NCBI GenBank assembly: GCA_026315105.1 | Contig: CM048745.1 | Location: 785,273,390-785,337,389, forward strand | Source: Locusta migratoria | Taxonomy: Eukaryota > Arthropoda > Insecta > Orthoptera > Acrididae | Reading direction: 5' to 3' | DNA length: 64,000 nt | Shown here: piece after piece, positions 11,725 to 22,026 of the stretch | Numbering within the stretch: position 1 is the stretch's first letter | Layout of the letters: each line of letters starts with the position of its first letter | The notes under the pieces: model-generated | What the model saw: the letters and a program-made list of their open reading frames with translations, nothing else | What the model was told of the DNA's origin: nothing | Database searches by the model: none | Made by a program: the position numbers and the translations under genes

Positions 11725-12237
11725 TCAGTTGGTTCTTCTGTTATCATACACTTCAGCTGTGTCTAACTTCCCTACATTTTTCAAGAATTCGCCAATCGAG
11801 TCATCAGGACCGTAAGACAATTCCCCCTGCAGCTTATGTGGTAGTCTTCTCTTAAATGCCTCAATCTGGGTAATCTCATCAAAGGATTGATCTAGGTGGA
11901 CTAATTTCTTCAACTGAGTCTCACAGAAATCTTTCATACTTCCCTTGCCTGCTTTATACCTTGGTCCATTCAAACACTCACTCCTAACCCTGTCTTGGAT
12001 AGATTTTGACCAAAATTTGTCTGTGAAACTTCTCTCAAACTCCTCATATAACATATCATTAACAGCCATATGATTACTCCATGACAAAGCCTCTCCCTCT
12101 ACATATATCTTAACAAACTCAATTTTAAGTGAATCAGACATTTCATGGTTGAAATAATCATTGCAATAGTGGAGAAAGTCTTTTGGGTGTAATTTGCCAT
12201 CACCAGGATACATTTTAACTACAATATTCCCAAACAT
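11725..12237 (-). pseudogene. Gypsy-type gag capsid region
   Basis: The minus-strand frame of 170 residues contains KIYVEGEALSWSNHM, FERSFTDKFWSKSIQDRVR, GKGSMKDFCETQLKKLVHLD and EAFKRRLPHKLQGELSYG. This pattern (W-----F----F-, then a second helix block with an F/Y-L-R-P-E/H-L ending) is that of retrotransposon Gag capsids of the Ty3/Gypsy group. Capsid protein packages element RNA in cytoplasmic particles. Its N-terminal part lies at 14806-15279, separated by a 2.6 kb LINE inserted at 12241-14800. Confidence 0.75.
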
Positions 12238-12299
12238 ATCCCCACAACTGCCACCTATGCTTTACTTTCAAAGATATTTAAAAACAAAGTTCCCGAAGT

Positions 12300-12925
12300 T
12301 GCCACACTGCATGGAAATTATAGTGCTCAGATAGTTTTAGCCACCGAAAGCTGGCTAAATCATGATGTGACAAGTTCACAAATTTTTAGCGAGGTGTGGA
12401 ATGTACAGTATATCGGAAAGATAGATTGGACACAGCTGGAGGAGGAGTGTTCATCACTATGGACAAAGATATTTTTTCTACTGAGATCGAGGTTGAAAGT
12501 AACTGTGAAGTTATCTAGGCACGTATAACAGGTCTAAAAGAAGTAAAGTTAATAGTTGGGTGTTTTTACCACCCCCCCCAGTGCTGCTGTAGCAGTTTTA
12601 GAGTCATTCAAAGAAAGTCTACACCAGGTAGGGCTTAGGTATCCGGGCCATGTAATATTAGTCGGTGGAGACTTCAACCTTAAGAGTATAGATTGGGACC
12701 TCTCTATTTACATTTTAGGCAGTACAGACAAGCAGTCTTGCGAGCTACTTTTGGACACATTCTCCGAAAACTATCTTGAGTAGTTAAACCGGCAACCCAT
12801 GCACAATGGAAATATTTTAGACCTTATAGCTACGAACTGGCCTGGCCTTATTAACGATGTCTGTGTAGAGACAGGAATTAGTGATCATGATATCGTCATA
12901 GCGTCGATGGTGACCAAAGTTCATA
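12300..12925 (+). pseudogene. CR1-like LINE endonuclease domain
   Basis: In order, the motifs are IVLATESWLN (catalytic Glu, about 12330), GGVFITMDKDIF in a second frame (about 12445), VILVGGDFNLKSIDWD (Asp-Phe-Asn site, about 12652) and GISDHDIVIASM (Ser-Asp-His site, about 12877). These are the successive active-site blocks of LINE AP-like endonucleases. Frames change at least twice and a stop follows FSENYLE at 12781-12783, so it is not translatable. Confidence 0.85.
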
Positions 12926-13559
12926 AATCAATCAAGAAGTCTAGGAGCGTGTTTTTGTTGGAAGAGCTGTTAAGCAATTGTTAGTATCGCACTTATAAAA
13001 TGAATGGGCATCGTTTAGTTCCGGTACTATGGATGTAGAGGAATTGTGGACCAAATTGAAATGCATAGTACATAAAGGGTTAGAGAAATATATGGCTGTA
13101 AAGTCGATTAAGGATGGAAACGATCCGCCGTGGTATAATAGTAATGTTAAAAACTACTGAGAAAGCAAAGACTGTTGCACTCTCGGTTCAAAATATAACA
13201 CGCAAATGATGACAAGCAAAAGTTAGTAGAGATTCGTGCATCTATAAAAAGATCGATGCGCGAAGCTTACAATAATTACCACAGCAAAAGATCTTTCCGA
13301 GAACCCGATGAAAATCTGGTCCTATGTAAAATCGATAAGCGGGTCAAAGCCCACTATCCAATCACTCGTTGATCATTCCGGGGCAGTAATAGAAGAAAGC
13401 AAACGGAAAGCTGAAGTTTTAAATTTAACCTTTAAGAAATCTTTCACACAGTAGGACCGCACAAATGTACCATCATTTGATCAGCGTACTAATTCCGAAA
13501 CAGAGGACATAAGAAATAGTTATTTCCGGTGTAGAGAAGCAGCTGAGAGAGCTAAATAC

Positions 13560-14215
13560 GAACAAGTCTGCTGGTCCGGATGGAATACCATTTCGGTTTT
13601 ACAAAGAGTATTCTGCGGCATTGGCCCCTTACTTAGCTTGGATTTATCGCGAATCTTTAATTCAGTGCAAAGTTCCTAGTGCTTGGAAAAAAGCGCAGGT
13701 GACTCCCGTTTATAAGAAAGGAAAGAGAACCGACCCACATAATTACAGGCCAATATCGTTGACATCAGTTTCCTGTAGAATTTTGGAGCATATTCTCAGT
13801 TCGAATATAGTAAATTTCCTTGAGACGGAAAAGCTTCTTTCTACGAACCAGCACGGGTTCAGGAAACATCGTTCACGTGAAACTCAGCTTGCCCTTTTCT
13901 TGCGAGCCATGGATGTAGGGCAACAGACGGCTTGTGTTTTTCTTGACTTCAAAAAGGCGTTTGACGCAGTGCCACACTGCAGACTTCTATACGAGCTTAT
14001 GGAATAGGTTCACAGATTTGTGAGTGGCTGGAAGACTTCCTAAGTAATAGAACGCAGTACGTTGTTCTCGACGGCGAGTGTTCATCAGAGACGAATGTAT
14101 CGTCAGGCGTACCCCAGGGGAGTGTGATAGGACCGCCATTATTATCTATATAAATGATCTGATTGACAGACTAACTTGTAATTTGCGGCTGTTTGCTGAC
14201 GATGATGTGATGGAG
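13560..14215 (+). pseudogene. CR1-like LINE reverse transcriptase fingers and palm
   Basis: The 13621-14007 frame (128 residues) shows WKKAQVTPVYKKGKRTD, NYRPISLTSVSCRILEHIL, NQHGFRKHRSRETQLALF and VFLDFKKAFDAVPH, the last holding the first catalytic Asp. After a frame break near 14007 come SGVPQGSVIGPP (about 14104) and a FADD equivalent that has become FADDDV near 14195. The NYRPISL and FRKHRSRETQL wording is typical of CR1/L2/Crack-like elements. Small indels disrupt the frame. Confidence 0.85.
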
Positions 14216-14216
14216 G

Positions 14217-14720
14217 GTGTCGTCTTTAACTGATTGTAAAAGCATACAAGATAATTTAGACAAAATTTCCAGTTGGTGCGAAGAATGGCAGCTAGCTCTC
14301 AATGTAGAAAAATGTAAGGTGATGCGCATGAGTAGGAAAAACAATGCCATAATATTCGAATACAGCATTAGGAGTGAGCTTCTTGATGCAGTCGCGTCGT
14401 TCAAATATCTAGTCGTAACACCGCAGAGCGATGTGAAATGGAACGAACATGTAAGGGTAGTTGTGAGTAAGGCGGACAGCCGACTTCGGTTTATTGGGAG
14501 AATTTTGGGAGGATGTACTTCATCTGTAAAGGAGACCGCGTATAAAATGCTTGTACGACCACGTATTGAGTATTGCTCAAGTGTTTGGAACCCGCAATTT
14601 AAAGGAAGACATAGAAGCAGTTCAGAGGCGAGCAGCTAGGTTTGTTACCGGTAGGTTCGACCTATGCGCGAGTGTCACGGAATTGCCCTGGCAACTCAAT
14701 TGGGGATCGTGTGGAATAGG
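14217..14720 (+). pseudogene. CR1-like LINE thumb and C-terminal region
   Basis: The 14217-14639 frame contains WCEEWQLALNVEKCKVMRMS, FKYLVVTPQSDVKWNEHVR and ETAYKMLVRPRIEYCSSVW; a second frame continues with EDIEAVQRRAARFVTGRFD. The same block recurs at high similarity on the minus strand at 48706-49218, so both copies are one family. The change from YLGVT to YLVVT is a local substitution in this copy. Confidence 0.85.
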
Positions 14721-14805
14721 AAGGGAAATGTCTAGTAATGGTACAGTGTACCCTCCGCCACGCACCTTACGGTGGATTGCGAAGTATGTATGTAGATACA
14801 ATATC

Positions 14806-15279
14806 TTCTGGCATTAACTTCATCTTTTTGCACAAAGGTTGCACATTCGGATTACAAGTATCTACATTATTTTCTACGACAGACAATTTCTGGGCAGCCT
14901 CAACTTTATACCCTTCTACTTTATTTTCCAGAACTTCCCTAGTCTCCCTGCTTTTTGTCCTTAATACAGTACCTTCCTGTTGTACATACTTACCTAAAAT
15001 ACTGATATTCTCAGAATTTTTCACAATTGTACAATTCAGATTTGACTCTACTTCCCCAATTTTAATTTCTACAGTGTCAACACGAGTATTGAGTTGGCGC
15101 TGTATTGTGAAAACTGTCTCTTTCAAATCATCTAAATCTTCTTCTTCTCCTGACGTTACACTGTTATTTACCACTGGGGTACTAGCAACTAAATTTGCCT
15201 CATTCATGTCCATGTTTTCGTTTGGACTATTAAAGGAGACCTGTCGACTTTCCTCTTGATTCACACTATCACGATCCAT
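14806..15279 (-). pseudogene. Gypsy-type gag N-terminal segment
   Basis: The minus-strand frame starting at the Met at 15277-15279 (MDRDSVNQEESRQVSF) gives about 157 residues before it enters LINE sequence. It is acidic near GEEEDLDDLKETVF and has a long heptad-like stretch (QRQLNTRVDTVEIKIGEVES, continuing to LENKVEGYKVEAAQKL) that suggests a coiled coil. Gag N-termini of insect Gypsy elements often have such a region. It is continued at 12237 beyond the inserted LINE. The start is the first Met after an upstream stop. Confidence 0.6.
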
Positions 15280-16485
15280 CTTCGACTACGATAAAACGAG
15301 ATATAATGTACTTAGCTGAATCGGGTGCGTCGTCCTGCCGTTTTTGATGGTCTTCTATGGCTTTCATTCCATGCACATCAAGATATTGCTATGATTTCTT
15401 ATATTTTTTTCGTTCACCTGAAACATAACAGACATTAACATATGACCTCTCACACACTAATCAGAGCTATCCTCCACCACTTATAAAGTCACCACTCGTA
15501 CCTAATGATTATATTGTCACTAAAAATGTCAGGTAGATTGAATAGCATTTAAAAATACTTATCTTGAGTCTGTCTGGGTCTAGTGTTGACTTGGAAGAAC
15601 AGGTATGTAGCTTTAAATGAAAGTTAGAAAAACTTCTTTTCTGAATTTATTCTCACGGATGTAACTCAATATTTACAACAACAACCTGTTTGACAAACTT
15701 TTCCAGCAATCGATTTCATAATGGAACTTTCTCGAATGTTCACAGCACTTCGACGTACCGAATCTCATTCAGCACAGACTTTGCATTGATACATAACAGG
15801 TAACCTGAAGTAACAGAGGTGAACTGCACTGCACTGTCGTGGCGCTGGAGTGCTCTACTATAAATGTTATTTTTAACAATACCATGATATAGGGTTATTG
15901 TTAATTAAAACACACAATGTAATTCAACAGCGAATACAAAGTACATTATATTTATACAATGTTATAGTCCTTCTTTACTTCTTTGGTAAATTTAGTACTA
16001 TTCTATTTACAGACAATCAAATGCTTTAAGACGTGGTTACCTAATTAAATACTGAATGAATAACTTTACTAACATTTACACAGTTTCTGCACGAATACCG
16101 GTAAGTTTTTATGATAATAGTTTTTATCTTTGTTATTCCAAAATATACAAACACAAAATGGAACAATTTTAATTACAGCCAGCCTAATTACAATGTAAAT
16201 GATGCTGTTTTACACAGTCTTTTTAATATAATAGTCACACCTACGAGTGAATTTCAATGGATATCATTTTTATTTCATTATTTACTATGATCGTTTCTCA
16301 AATGACCGGTCCAATGTTTTTCTTAAGAACGGCACAATTAATCTTGTTTATCATCAAAATCGCAAGTAATGTCTGTAAGTATGCTTTATATTCGACGCAC
16401 ACCCGATTTTGTCCTTGTACATTGTACTTTAACCACAATTTAAGTTAAATCGAAATGTCCGATACCGCCGTCGGTACTCGAGAGT
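15280..16485. other. Probable Gypsy leader/LTR region, undefined
   Basis: This lies upstream of the minus-strand gag start, where a leader and 5' LTR are expected. On the minus strand gagtggtgactttataag near 15480-15500 could be an LTR/primer-binding-site junction. I could not match it to a tRNA or find a second LTR copy in the window. There are no convincing open frames. Confidence 0.3.
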
Positions 16486-16489
16486 CTCA

Positions 16490-17450
16490 GTGTCCCGTGC
16501 TTCACTTTATCCTGCTGGCCGATCAATTACACTAGCTTTGCCTCGGTTACATCCTCCTTACCTACCCCCTCCTCATCACACTCGCACCCCATTCTTCCCC
16601 CTCCCTCTCCTGCACCTCTCTTGCGTCTCCCTCCTCCCAGTCGAAAAAGTGCTCCTCTGGCACTTCACTTGTCAGTGAAGGTGCACTCTCCCAGGGTTCC
16701 TCTTCCCGACGTCCACCAGATAGGAGGTCCTCTGCCTAAAGCCGGCGGCTGAACTCCCAGTTCGAAAATACCAAGGTCGCCCGATCTCCATTGGTGCCAG
16801 ACCTTACTGACACCATTTCTCTCTCTGGGACCTGTCCATCCCATCCTGCACAAAAGAAGCACAAGACACAGGCCAAGGCCCCTCCGGTAGTGTTGGAGGC
16901 GCCACCTTTGTCCTCGCAACCAAATAACCCCACTGAACTTGTGTCTGATCTGCTGTTCATGAATGTCGTTCCTTGCTCATTGTTGATGGACTTGACCCAG
17001 CATTTTGAAATGCATCAGTCCGTTCACCTTCCATCTGGATCCTCAACCTGTTCTCGTCCAATGGAACTGTAACGGCTACTACCATCACCTCCTGTAGTTG
17101 AAACATGTTATTTCCTATTACTCTGCAGCTTGTGTTGCTTTGCAGGAATCGCATTTCACTGATGATCATTCACTGACACTCTGTGGGTAGTGTGCTTTCT
17201 TTTGGAACCGTGTTAGCCCCCTACAAGCATCTGATGGAGTCTGCATCCTAGTTCGTATGGACGTTTTTAGTTCATGGATCCCTCTCCATACTACACTGGA
17301 AGTGGTTGCTGTTAGGGTTCACTTATACACTCCATTAACAATTTGTAGTCTATCTGCCTCCTGAGAGGCCATCTACGTCTGCTGCTACGTCACAGCACTC
17401 TTTCAGCAACTCCCCTTTCCTTCCTCATCCTTGGGGACTTCAATGCCCGT
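16490..17450 (+). pseudogene. I-clade LINE: ORF1 end and endonuclease N-terminus
   Basis: Proline-rich sequence (16560-17000) leads into an endonuclease start with VQWNCNGYYHHL, VALQESHF, ASDGVCILVRMDVFSSW, PLHTTLEVVAVRVHLYTPL and TICS, then a decayed LPPERPS. It ends near 17450 with a LGDFNA equivalent. This motif series is that of I/Jockey-group LINE endonucleases. Frames shift several times. The same domain resumes at 19336, so an insertion of about 1.9 kb lies between. Confidence 0.7.
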
Positions 17451-17671
17451 TATTAGAAGTCTGCGCGGATACGGATATACGCGGTATTTCTTACTTTGCA
17501 GATAAAATTGTGAGTGACACGGATATCCAAGTGTTGTATGCGGATAAAAACTGAGGTATCTGCCCAGTACGTATGTAGAAATGTGAGCTGAAAACTTCAA
17601 CCCTGTGGACATTCTTGGAATCCTTGCAGGGCCAGGTAGAGCGGAAGTCTGTTGTCTACATCCCCTGGCCA

Positions 17672-18042
17672 CAACCACAGACAAATATATACAAACGGGA
17701 AACCTCCATAAGGGCCCAGTCCTACGCTCAGGGGTGCGGGAAGGGAGGTTTTCCAGCAGTTCCGTAAGATGTCCCATGATGGCGCTGCGGTCAGAAACAG
17801 CCCTTTAAACTGGCCAGAGCAAGCGGCAGGTAGCGGCTGTCCCCACCACCACCACCTCCCCTCACACGGCAGCAAGCCGGACATAGCCGTGGCCTCGTGG
17901 CAGGCCCTCCCCTCAACGCTACCCTCTGACGTGCGAGAGGCACCCTAAGCGAGCGATCCGCCTGACACCTGCTAGCATCTTACGGAACTACGAGGGGAGC
18001 GTAGGACAGTGGTTTAGGGGAGGCTTCTTCTCTGTATGTGTT
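17672..18042 (+). repeat. Dispersed 370-bp repeat, copy 1
   Basis: This is nearly identical to 28048-28432, with scattered substitutions and small gaps. It starts acagacaaatatataca and ends near gcttcttctctgta. Inside, agttccgtaagatg (17758-17771) is the exact reverse complement of catcttacggaact (17976-17989). It is GC-rich, with no tRNA promoter boxes or coding motif that I can see. Confidence 0.8.
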
Positions 18043-18117
18043 ACTCTGTGCCACAACAGAGGTAGCTGTACCTGTGGGACCTGTGCCGAATCCCTTTACG
18101 CGACCATGTCTTATCTG

Positions 18118-18362
18118 TAATATAGTGAGGACAGTTTACTACTCACCGCATCACCTCCGACTGCCACACTTCGAAGTGTGGCAGTCGGAGGTGATGGTTG
18201 TATGACTGTGTTGTGTGCCTGTGTGATTGCGTGAGTGCTCTATTTCTGAAGAAGGCCATGGCCGATAGCTGAATGTGTTGTATGTGTGTGTCTTTTGTAT
18301 GTGCCTGTCGCAGCTCGTCGCCACGTCTTTGCGGTGAGTAGTAAACTGTCCTCACTATATTA
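18118..18362. repeat. Foldback element with a 48-bp perfect palindrome
   Basis: A 33-bp outer inverted repeat, taatatagtgaggacagttt onward at 18118-18150, pairs with the sequence at 18329-18362. Just inside the left arm, 18149-18196 is a perfect 48-bp palindrome centred on cttcgaag. The right half includes ctgaagaaggccatggcc, a motif common in arthropod foldback repeats. It could fold into a cruciform or hairpin. Confidence 0.8.
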
Positions 18363-19335
18363 TTTATTCCAACCTGGACTTTCCATTATTATATCATGTC
18401 TTATCTGTGGTTTGTCAAGTGCTTTCTGGGTGGCAAACTGGCTCACTGTCCACGAGAGGTACCATGCCAAATTTCTGCTGCCTTAGTTAGCGGTGTGTAG
18501 TGACCAAGCGACAATGTATATGGTAGTGAATACAGTGAATACAGTGCTAGTTCTTTCTTAAAATGAACGAGATATCAATGGATCCTGTATCGCGTAAAGT
18601 GAAAAGAGGTGAATTGACATTAGTGAAGGAAAACAAATTGAAATCGTCAATTTTGAAAAAAAAAAAAAATGGTTACATATTTGATGGCAAGGAAAAGATC
18701 AGCTTATATTCTTACACGGTTTCATCACAACCGAATGAATGGTACAGACGCGCATAAAATACAAACAAACATATGAACAAATATTCATGTTTACGTATTA
18801 GTTAAATGGTGACAGAAGTAATAAAGATTGACAATAGCATTTTATAGCAACTTTCATAATCAGGTACGCTGTACAGTGAAAGTAATGTATTTAGGAAGAT
18901 ACATATTGTTAGTTTAACACTTGAAATGACATGCCTTGCTTTGCGTCATATAAACTCTTGAGCGTTAATATGGGAAAAGAGTGTCTTTTTCGTAAAACTC
19001 CGATAGCACCGTTACTTTTTTTAAAATGTAAACACAGTAAAATGTCCTATATGCCGATCAGTTTTAACCACTGAAGTTTAAGAAGATACCTGTGTTAAAC
19101 AGCTGACTTAGTGATTCGACCACGCGGGCTCCGAATCGCTACTGTGTGTGTCCGGAGCGCCAATGTTGTCCTGTTTGGAATAGCCTATTTTGGAGTGGGT
19201 ATAGAACAGTTACCGTGATTCGTGAAGACAAAAGTAGTTAAGTTGTCACAGAAATGACACTCTAACAATTACATATTGTGGTTTTTAAATCTGCTCTTTA
19301 TTACTGTTACCCATTCAGATAACACTTTTCCTTCA

Positions 19336-20080
19336 TGGGGCAGTGGTCATACAACTAGTCGGGGCCACTTCACAGACCGATTCCTTGCAGATCACGACCT
19401 GTGACTTCCCAATGATGGTTCCCCAACACATTTCAGTACCGCCACGGCATATTTTGTTGCATAGACCGTTCACTCACTTCTCCTCCCATTTTCCCTTCAT
19501 AGTGACCACTTCACGTTGATTCTTTCACTCTCCCTCCCCCTCAAATTGACGAGGGACATAATACCCCGTTGGGTTTTCTATCATGCTAATTGGCCTTTGT
19601 ACACATCCCAGGTGGTTTTCACACCATCTCTGTCTGATTGTATAGATGATGTATCCTCTGCGATTACTCGATTTGCTAGCATTGCTGTTTCGCAGTCGAC
19701 AGGCCCTTCCGTGGTGGAATGCAATAATTGCTGCGGAGATCTGTGAGTGCCGTCGAGCCTTGCAACATCTTAAGCGCTACCCGTCCCATGTTGCCCTTAT
19801 CAACTTTAAACGCCTTCGTGCCAAGGCTCATTATATAATCAAACAAAGCAAGCGGGTGTGCTGGGAGCGTTTTCTTTCTTCATTGGGATCTTCTGTACCC
19901 CTGTCATGGGTGTGGGCTATGCTCCACTCCATCTAAGGTTGCCAGCGGTTATCTTCAATCCCTGGCCTTGCCTTACCAGATGGGGTCTGTACTGATCCTT
20001 GGTTCTCGCAGAACACTTTGTGGCTCATTTTGCGAAAGCATCGACGACGGCTTCCTACCCAGTGGCTTTTAACTTGACTT
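19336..20080 (+). pseudogene. I-clade LINE: endonuclease end and linker
   Basis: It resumes with GSGHTTSRGHFTDRFLADHD and then the catalytic SDHFTLILSLSLPL (about 19501). After RWVFYHANWPLYT come LPWWNAIIAAEICECRRAL, INFKRLRAKAHYIIKQSKR, CWERFLSSLGSS and LAEHFVAHFAKAS. The PWWN segment with a later F/Y-KR-RAKA block is the linker between endonuclease and reverse transcriptase in I-clade LINEs. No reverse transcriptase follows; the element stops at about 20080. Confidence 0.75.
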
Positions 20081-21119
20081 ATAAAATAAGAAAAGAAAGG
20101 TATTCAACATTGACTGTACAATTTGAAGTGGTATTGGACTCACACAGAAGACAAAGCTTGTGTAAAGAAGAACTTGATACCCAATTTTGTTTTTAGAAAT
20201 CTAAGCACTTGTAAGGGTTACCCTCACGCCAACTTCAACAGACACGAAAAAGAATAAATAAATAAAAGTCTCTAGGAGTTTATACATCAAAAAGAAAAAG
20301 CGGATAACACCAGAAAAAAGTAAAACACGGTAAAGCTGTTGTATTTGTATATCTGACGGGCCCAGTGAAAGGATTGACATTCTATGATATCAAGAAGGCA
20401 CTTATTCTTGCCAAAAAGTGGCGTCTGCTGTGTTGTGCAGAAAGGGCATTGCTAAGTGTTGCAAGATCGAACTGTTCACAGTATCCTGGACACAAAACAA
20501 TCGTGATTTGTACCTGATACCACCCCACCAAGAAGGCCTAGAGTTGCTGTATGGCTTCTCCGAATCCAGTCACTGTCCTGCCACTCCCTCTGTGGCAAAC
20601 CAAAATGCAGCCATTATTTTCAAACAAACGGACATGGAGTTAGCAGATATCACTAGCACATTATTCCATACACCATTGCCAACTCACATTTTTTCTGCTA
20701 ATTAATAATAAATCTGAAGCATAGAATTAAAATTTCCAGTGTTGCGCCAGAGGTGAGGAAGATGCAGATCTGCCCTGCGTTGCCATCCGGATAAGGTGTC
20801 GATCTTCTCGAGGAATGATCTTGGTGGTGTGAGCTAACCCATGTCATTGTGTTCTACGGCTTTCCGTGAACCTTTGTGTACACAGCCAATGCACTGACGA
20901 AGCACTTTCTCCCACACGAACACCAGTTTCCTGGATGGATGCATCACATTCTCTCATAACTATAATGCGCCTTCTTTTAAACTCACAGTTCGCACATGTG
21001 TCTGCAAGGTAACCCACTTGTCTGCTCAAGTCAAACTCATCCATTACCTTTGGTTTATAGCAACTATGAGAGCCACAGGCACATTTTAGCTGCAGGTAGA
21101 GTTGCGCCACAATATGCTA
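20081..21119. other. Unassigned sequence
   Basis: Frames at 20418-20705 (+, 95 residues) and 20844-21110 (-, 88 residues, several Cys) match nothing I know. An unframed stretch near 20340-20460 reads TGPVKGLTFYDIKKALILAKKW and could be a pseudogene piece, but I cannot identify it. Confidence 0.35.
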
Positions 21120-21182
21120 CCTCTGGCAATAAAGTTTGGCAAATAATCCTTTAGCATTAACAAAGATGAAACATGAACTACC

Positions 21183-21475
21183 GTTACCTTACTGTCCTTC
21201 GAAATAGTCACTTCCTACCGCTGAGCTCTGTGATACATGTCCTGGAAACTTTGCATGAAGTCTTCCTTCAGGATGCTGTTCACAAGCCTTGTCACATTTA
21301 GTTGAATGTCAGGAAAATCGTAACATCTCTTTCCTTTCAAAGCTAGTTTGAGTCGAGGGAATAGGAAGAAGTCTGGAGGATTGAGATCCAGTAAGTACGC
21401 TGGATGTTGCATGACAAAACTTGTCCACACAGAAACAATATCGTCAAAGTGTTCGTGGTAAAAAAGAGGGTGGTA
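21183..21475 (-). pseudogene. mariner transposase C-terminus, minus-strand half
   Basis: The peptide includes QHPAYLLDLNPPDFFLF, the final catalytic Asp block of DD34D mariner transposases, then RLKLALKGKR, VTRLVNSILKEDFMQSFQDM and YHRAQR. After a small gap comes a DYFEGQ-like end before the stop. These are the standard C-terminal motifs of mariner. The first two catalytic Asp residues are absent because the 5' half is missing. Confidence 0.8.
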
Positions 21476-21726
21476 CACGAGGATCGTGCAACTTGAACAT
21501 CCACCATACTGACCGGATCTCAATCCTCCAGACTTCTTCCTATTCACTCGACTCAAATTCGCTTTGAAAGAAAGATTATTTTGACGATATTTATGACAAT
21601 CAATGAAATGTGACAAAGCTAATGAACACTATCACAAAGGAAGTCTTCATGCAAACTTTCCAGGATGTATATCACAGACCTCAGCGGTTCATAGTTATGG
21701 GAGGTGACTATTTTGAAGGACAATAA
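21476..21726 (+). pseudogene. mariner transposase C-terminus, plus-strand half
   Basis: Reading from about 21480, VQLEHPPY, a stop, PDLNPPDFFLFTRLKFALK, more stops and then (from 21607) NVTKLMNTITKEVFMQTFQD, VYHRPQRFIVMGGDYFEGQ and a stop at 21724-21726. It repeats on the opposite strand the same domain seen at 21183-21475, with separate mutations. It has kept the MGGDYFEGQ ending that the other half has partly lost. Confidence 0.8.
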
Positions 21727-21813
21727 GATAACTGTACTTCATAGATCATCTACGTTAAAGTTACTGGCCTGTTCACCTAACTTTATTGTCAGAGGTTGTA
21801 GATATTGACCTTG

Positions 21814-22014
21814 TTCAAATGTTCAAATGTTTGTATAGTCTATGGGACTTAACTACGGGGTCATCAGTCCCTAAACTTACAAACTACTTATGAACTACTT
21901 ACGAACTAGGACGGCACAAATATCCATGCCCGAGGGGGGATTCGAACCCCCGACCGTAGTGGCCGTGCAGACCGTGACTGGAGCGCCTTAGTCTCCTCGG
22001 CCACCGCGGCCGGC
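21814..22014 (-). mobile_element. tRNA-derived SINE, family B
   Basis: Minus-strand orientation. The head (near 22014) reads gccggccgcggtggccgagg and carries an A-box-like tggccgagg and a B-box ggttcgaat, followed by a unique tail ending tttgaacaa. It is flanked by a perfect 12-bp duplication, atattgaccttg, at 21802-21813 and 22015-22026. Transcription would be by RNA polymerase III with mobilisation by a LINE in trans. Confidence 0.9.
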
Positions 22015-22026
22015 ATATTGACCTTG

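Larger units (their letters stand above)
12241..14800 (+). mobile_element. CR1/L2-like LINE inserted in Gypsy gag
   Basis: This nearly full-length ORF2 of a Jockey-superfamily LINE carries an endonuclease (12300-12925), reverse transcriptase (13560-14215) and thumb/C-terminus (14217-14720). Its 3' end is attgcgaagtatgtatgtagata, similar to the family's usual tail. The short repeat atatc occurs at both borders (12236-12240 and 14801-14805), a possible target duplication. The Gypsy gag frame continues on either side. Multiple stops and frameshifts are present. Confidence 0.8.
17451..19335. mobile_element. Composite insertion splitting the I-clade LINE
   Basis: Sequence between the two endonuclease halves is unrelated to the LINE. 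It contains a 370-bp dispersed repeat (17672-18042, second copy at 28048-28432), a foldback block (18118-18362) and AT-rich sequence (18400-19330) with no recognised gene. A short frame at 18563-18757 (64 residues, lysine-rich) has no recognised similarity. I could not define a target duplication. Confidence 0.5.
21120..21795. mobile_element. Inverted-duplicate mariner (two 3' halves)
   Basis: Both ends are the same mariner terminus: cctctggcaataaagtt at 21120 and, inverted, aactttattgtcagagg ending at 21795. Each is followed inward by the transposase 3' end on opposite strands, meeting near 21475. This is a palindromic mariner derivative with no 5' half. A TA lies just outside the left end (21118-21119); the right flank is less clear. 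Confidence 0.75.

Noticed and set aside
14738..15259. 173-residue plus-strand open frame
   Set aside because: It lies opposite the Gypsy gag N-terminus and has the composition expected of an antisense shadow, with no motif.
18240..18290. Hammerhead ribozyme at ctgaagaaggccatggccgat
   Set aside because: The CTGAAGA and GGCC stem fit, but GATA replaces GAAA and no GTC with a short helix III follows at the expected place.
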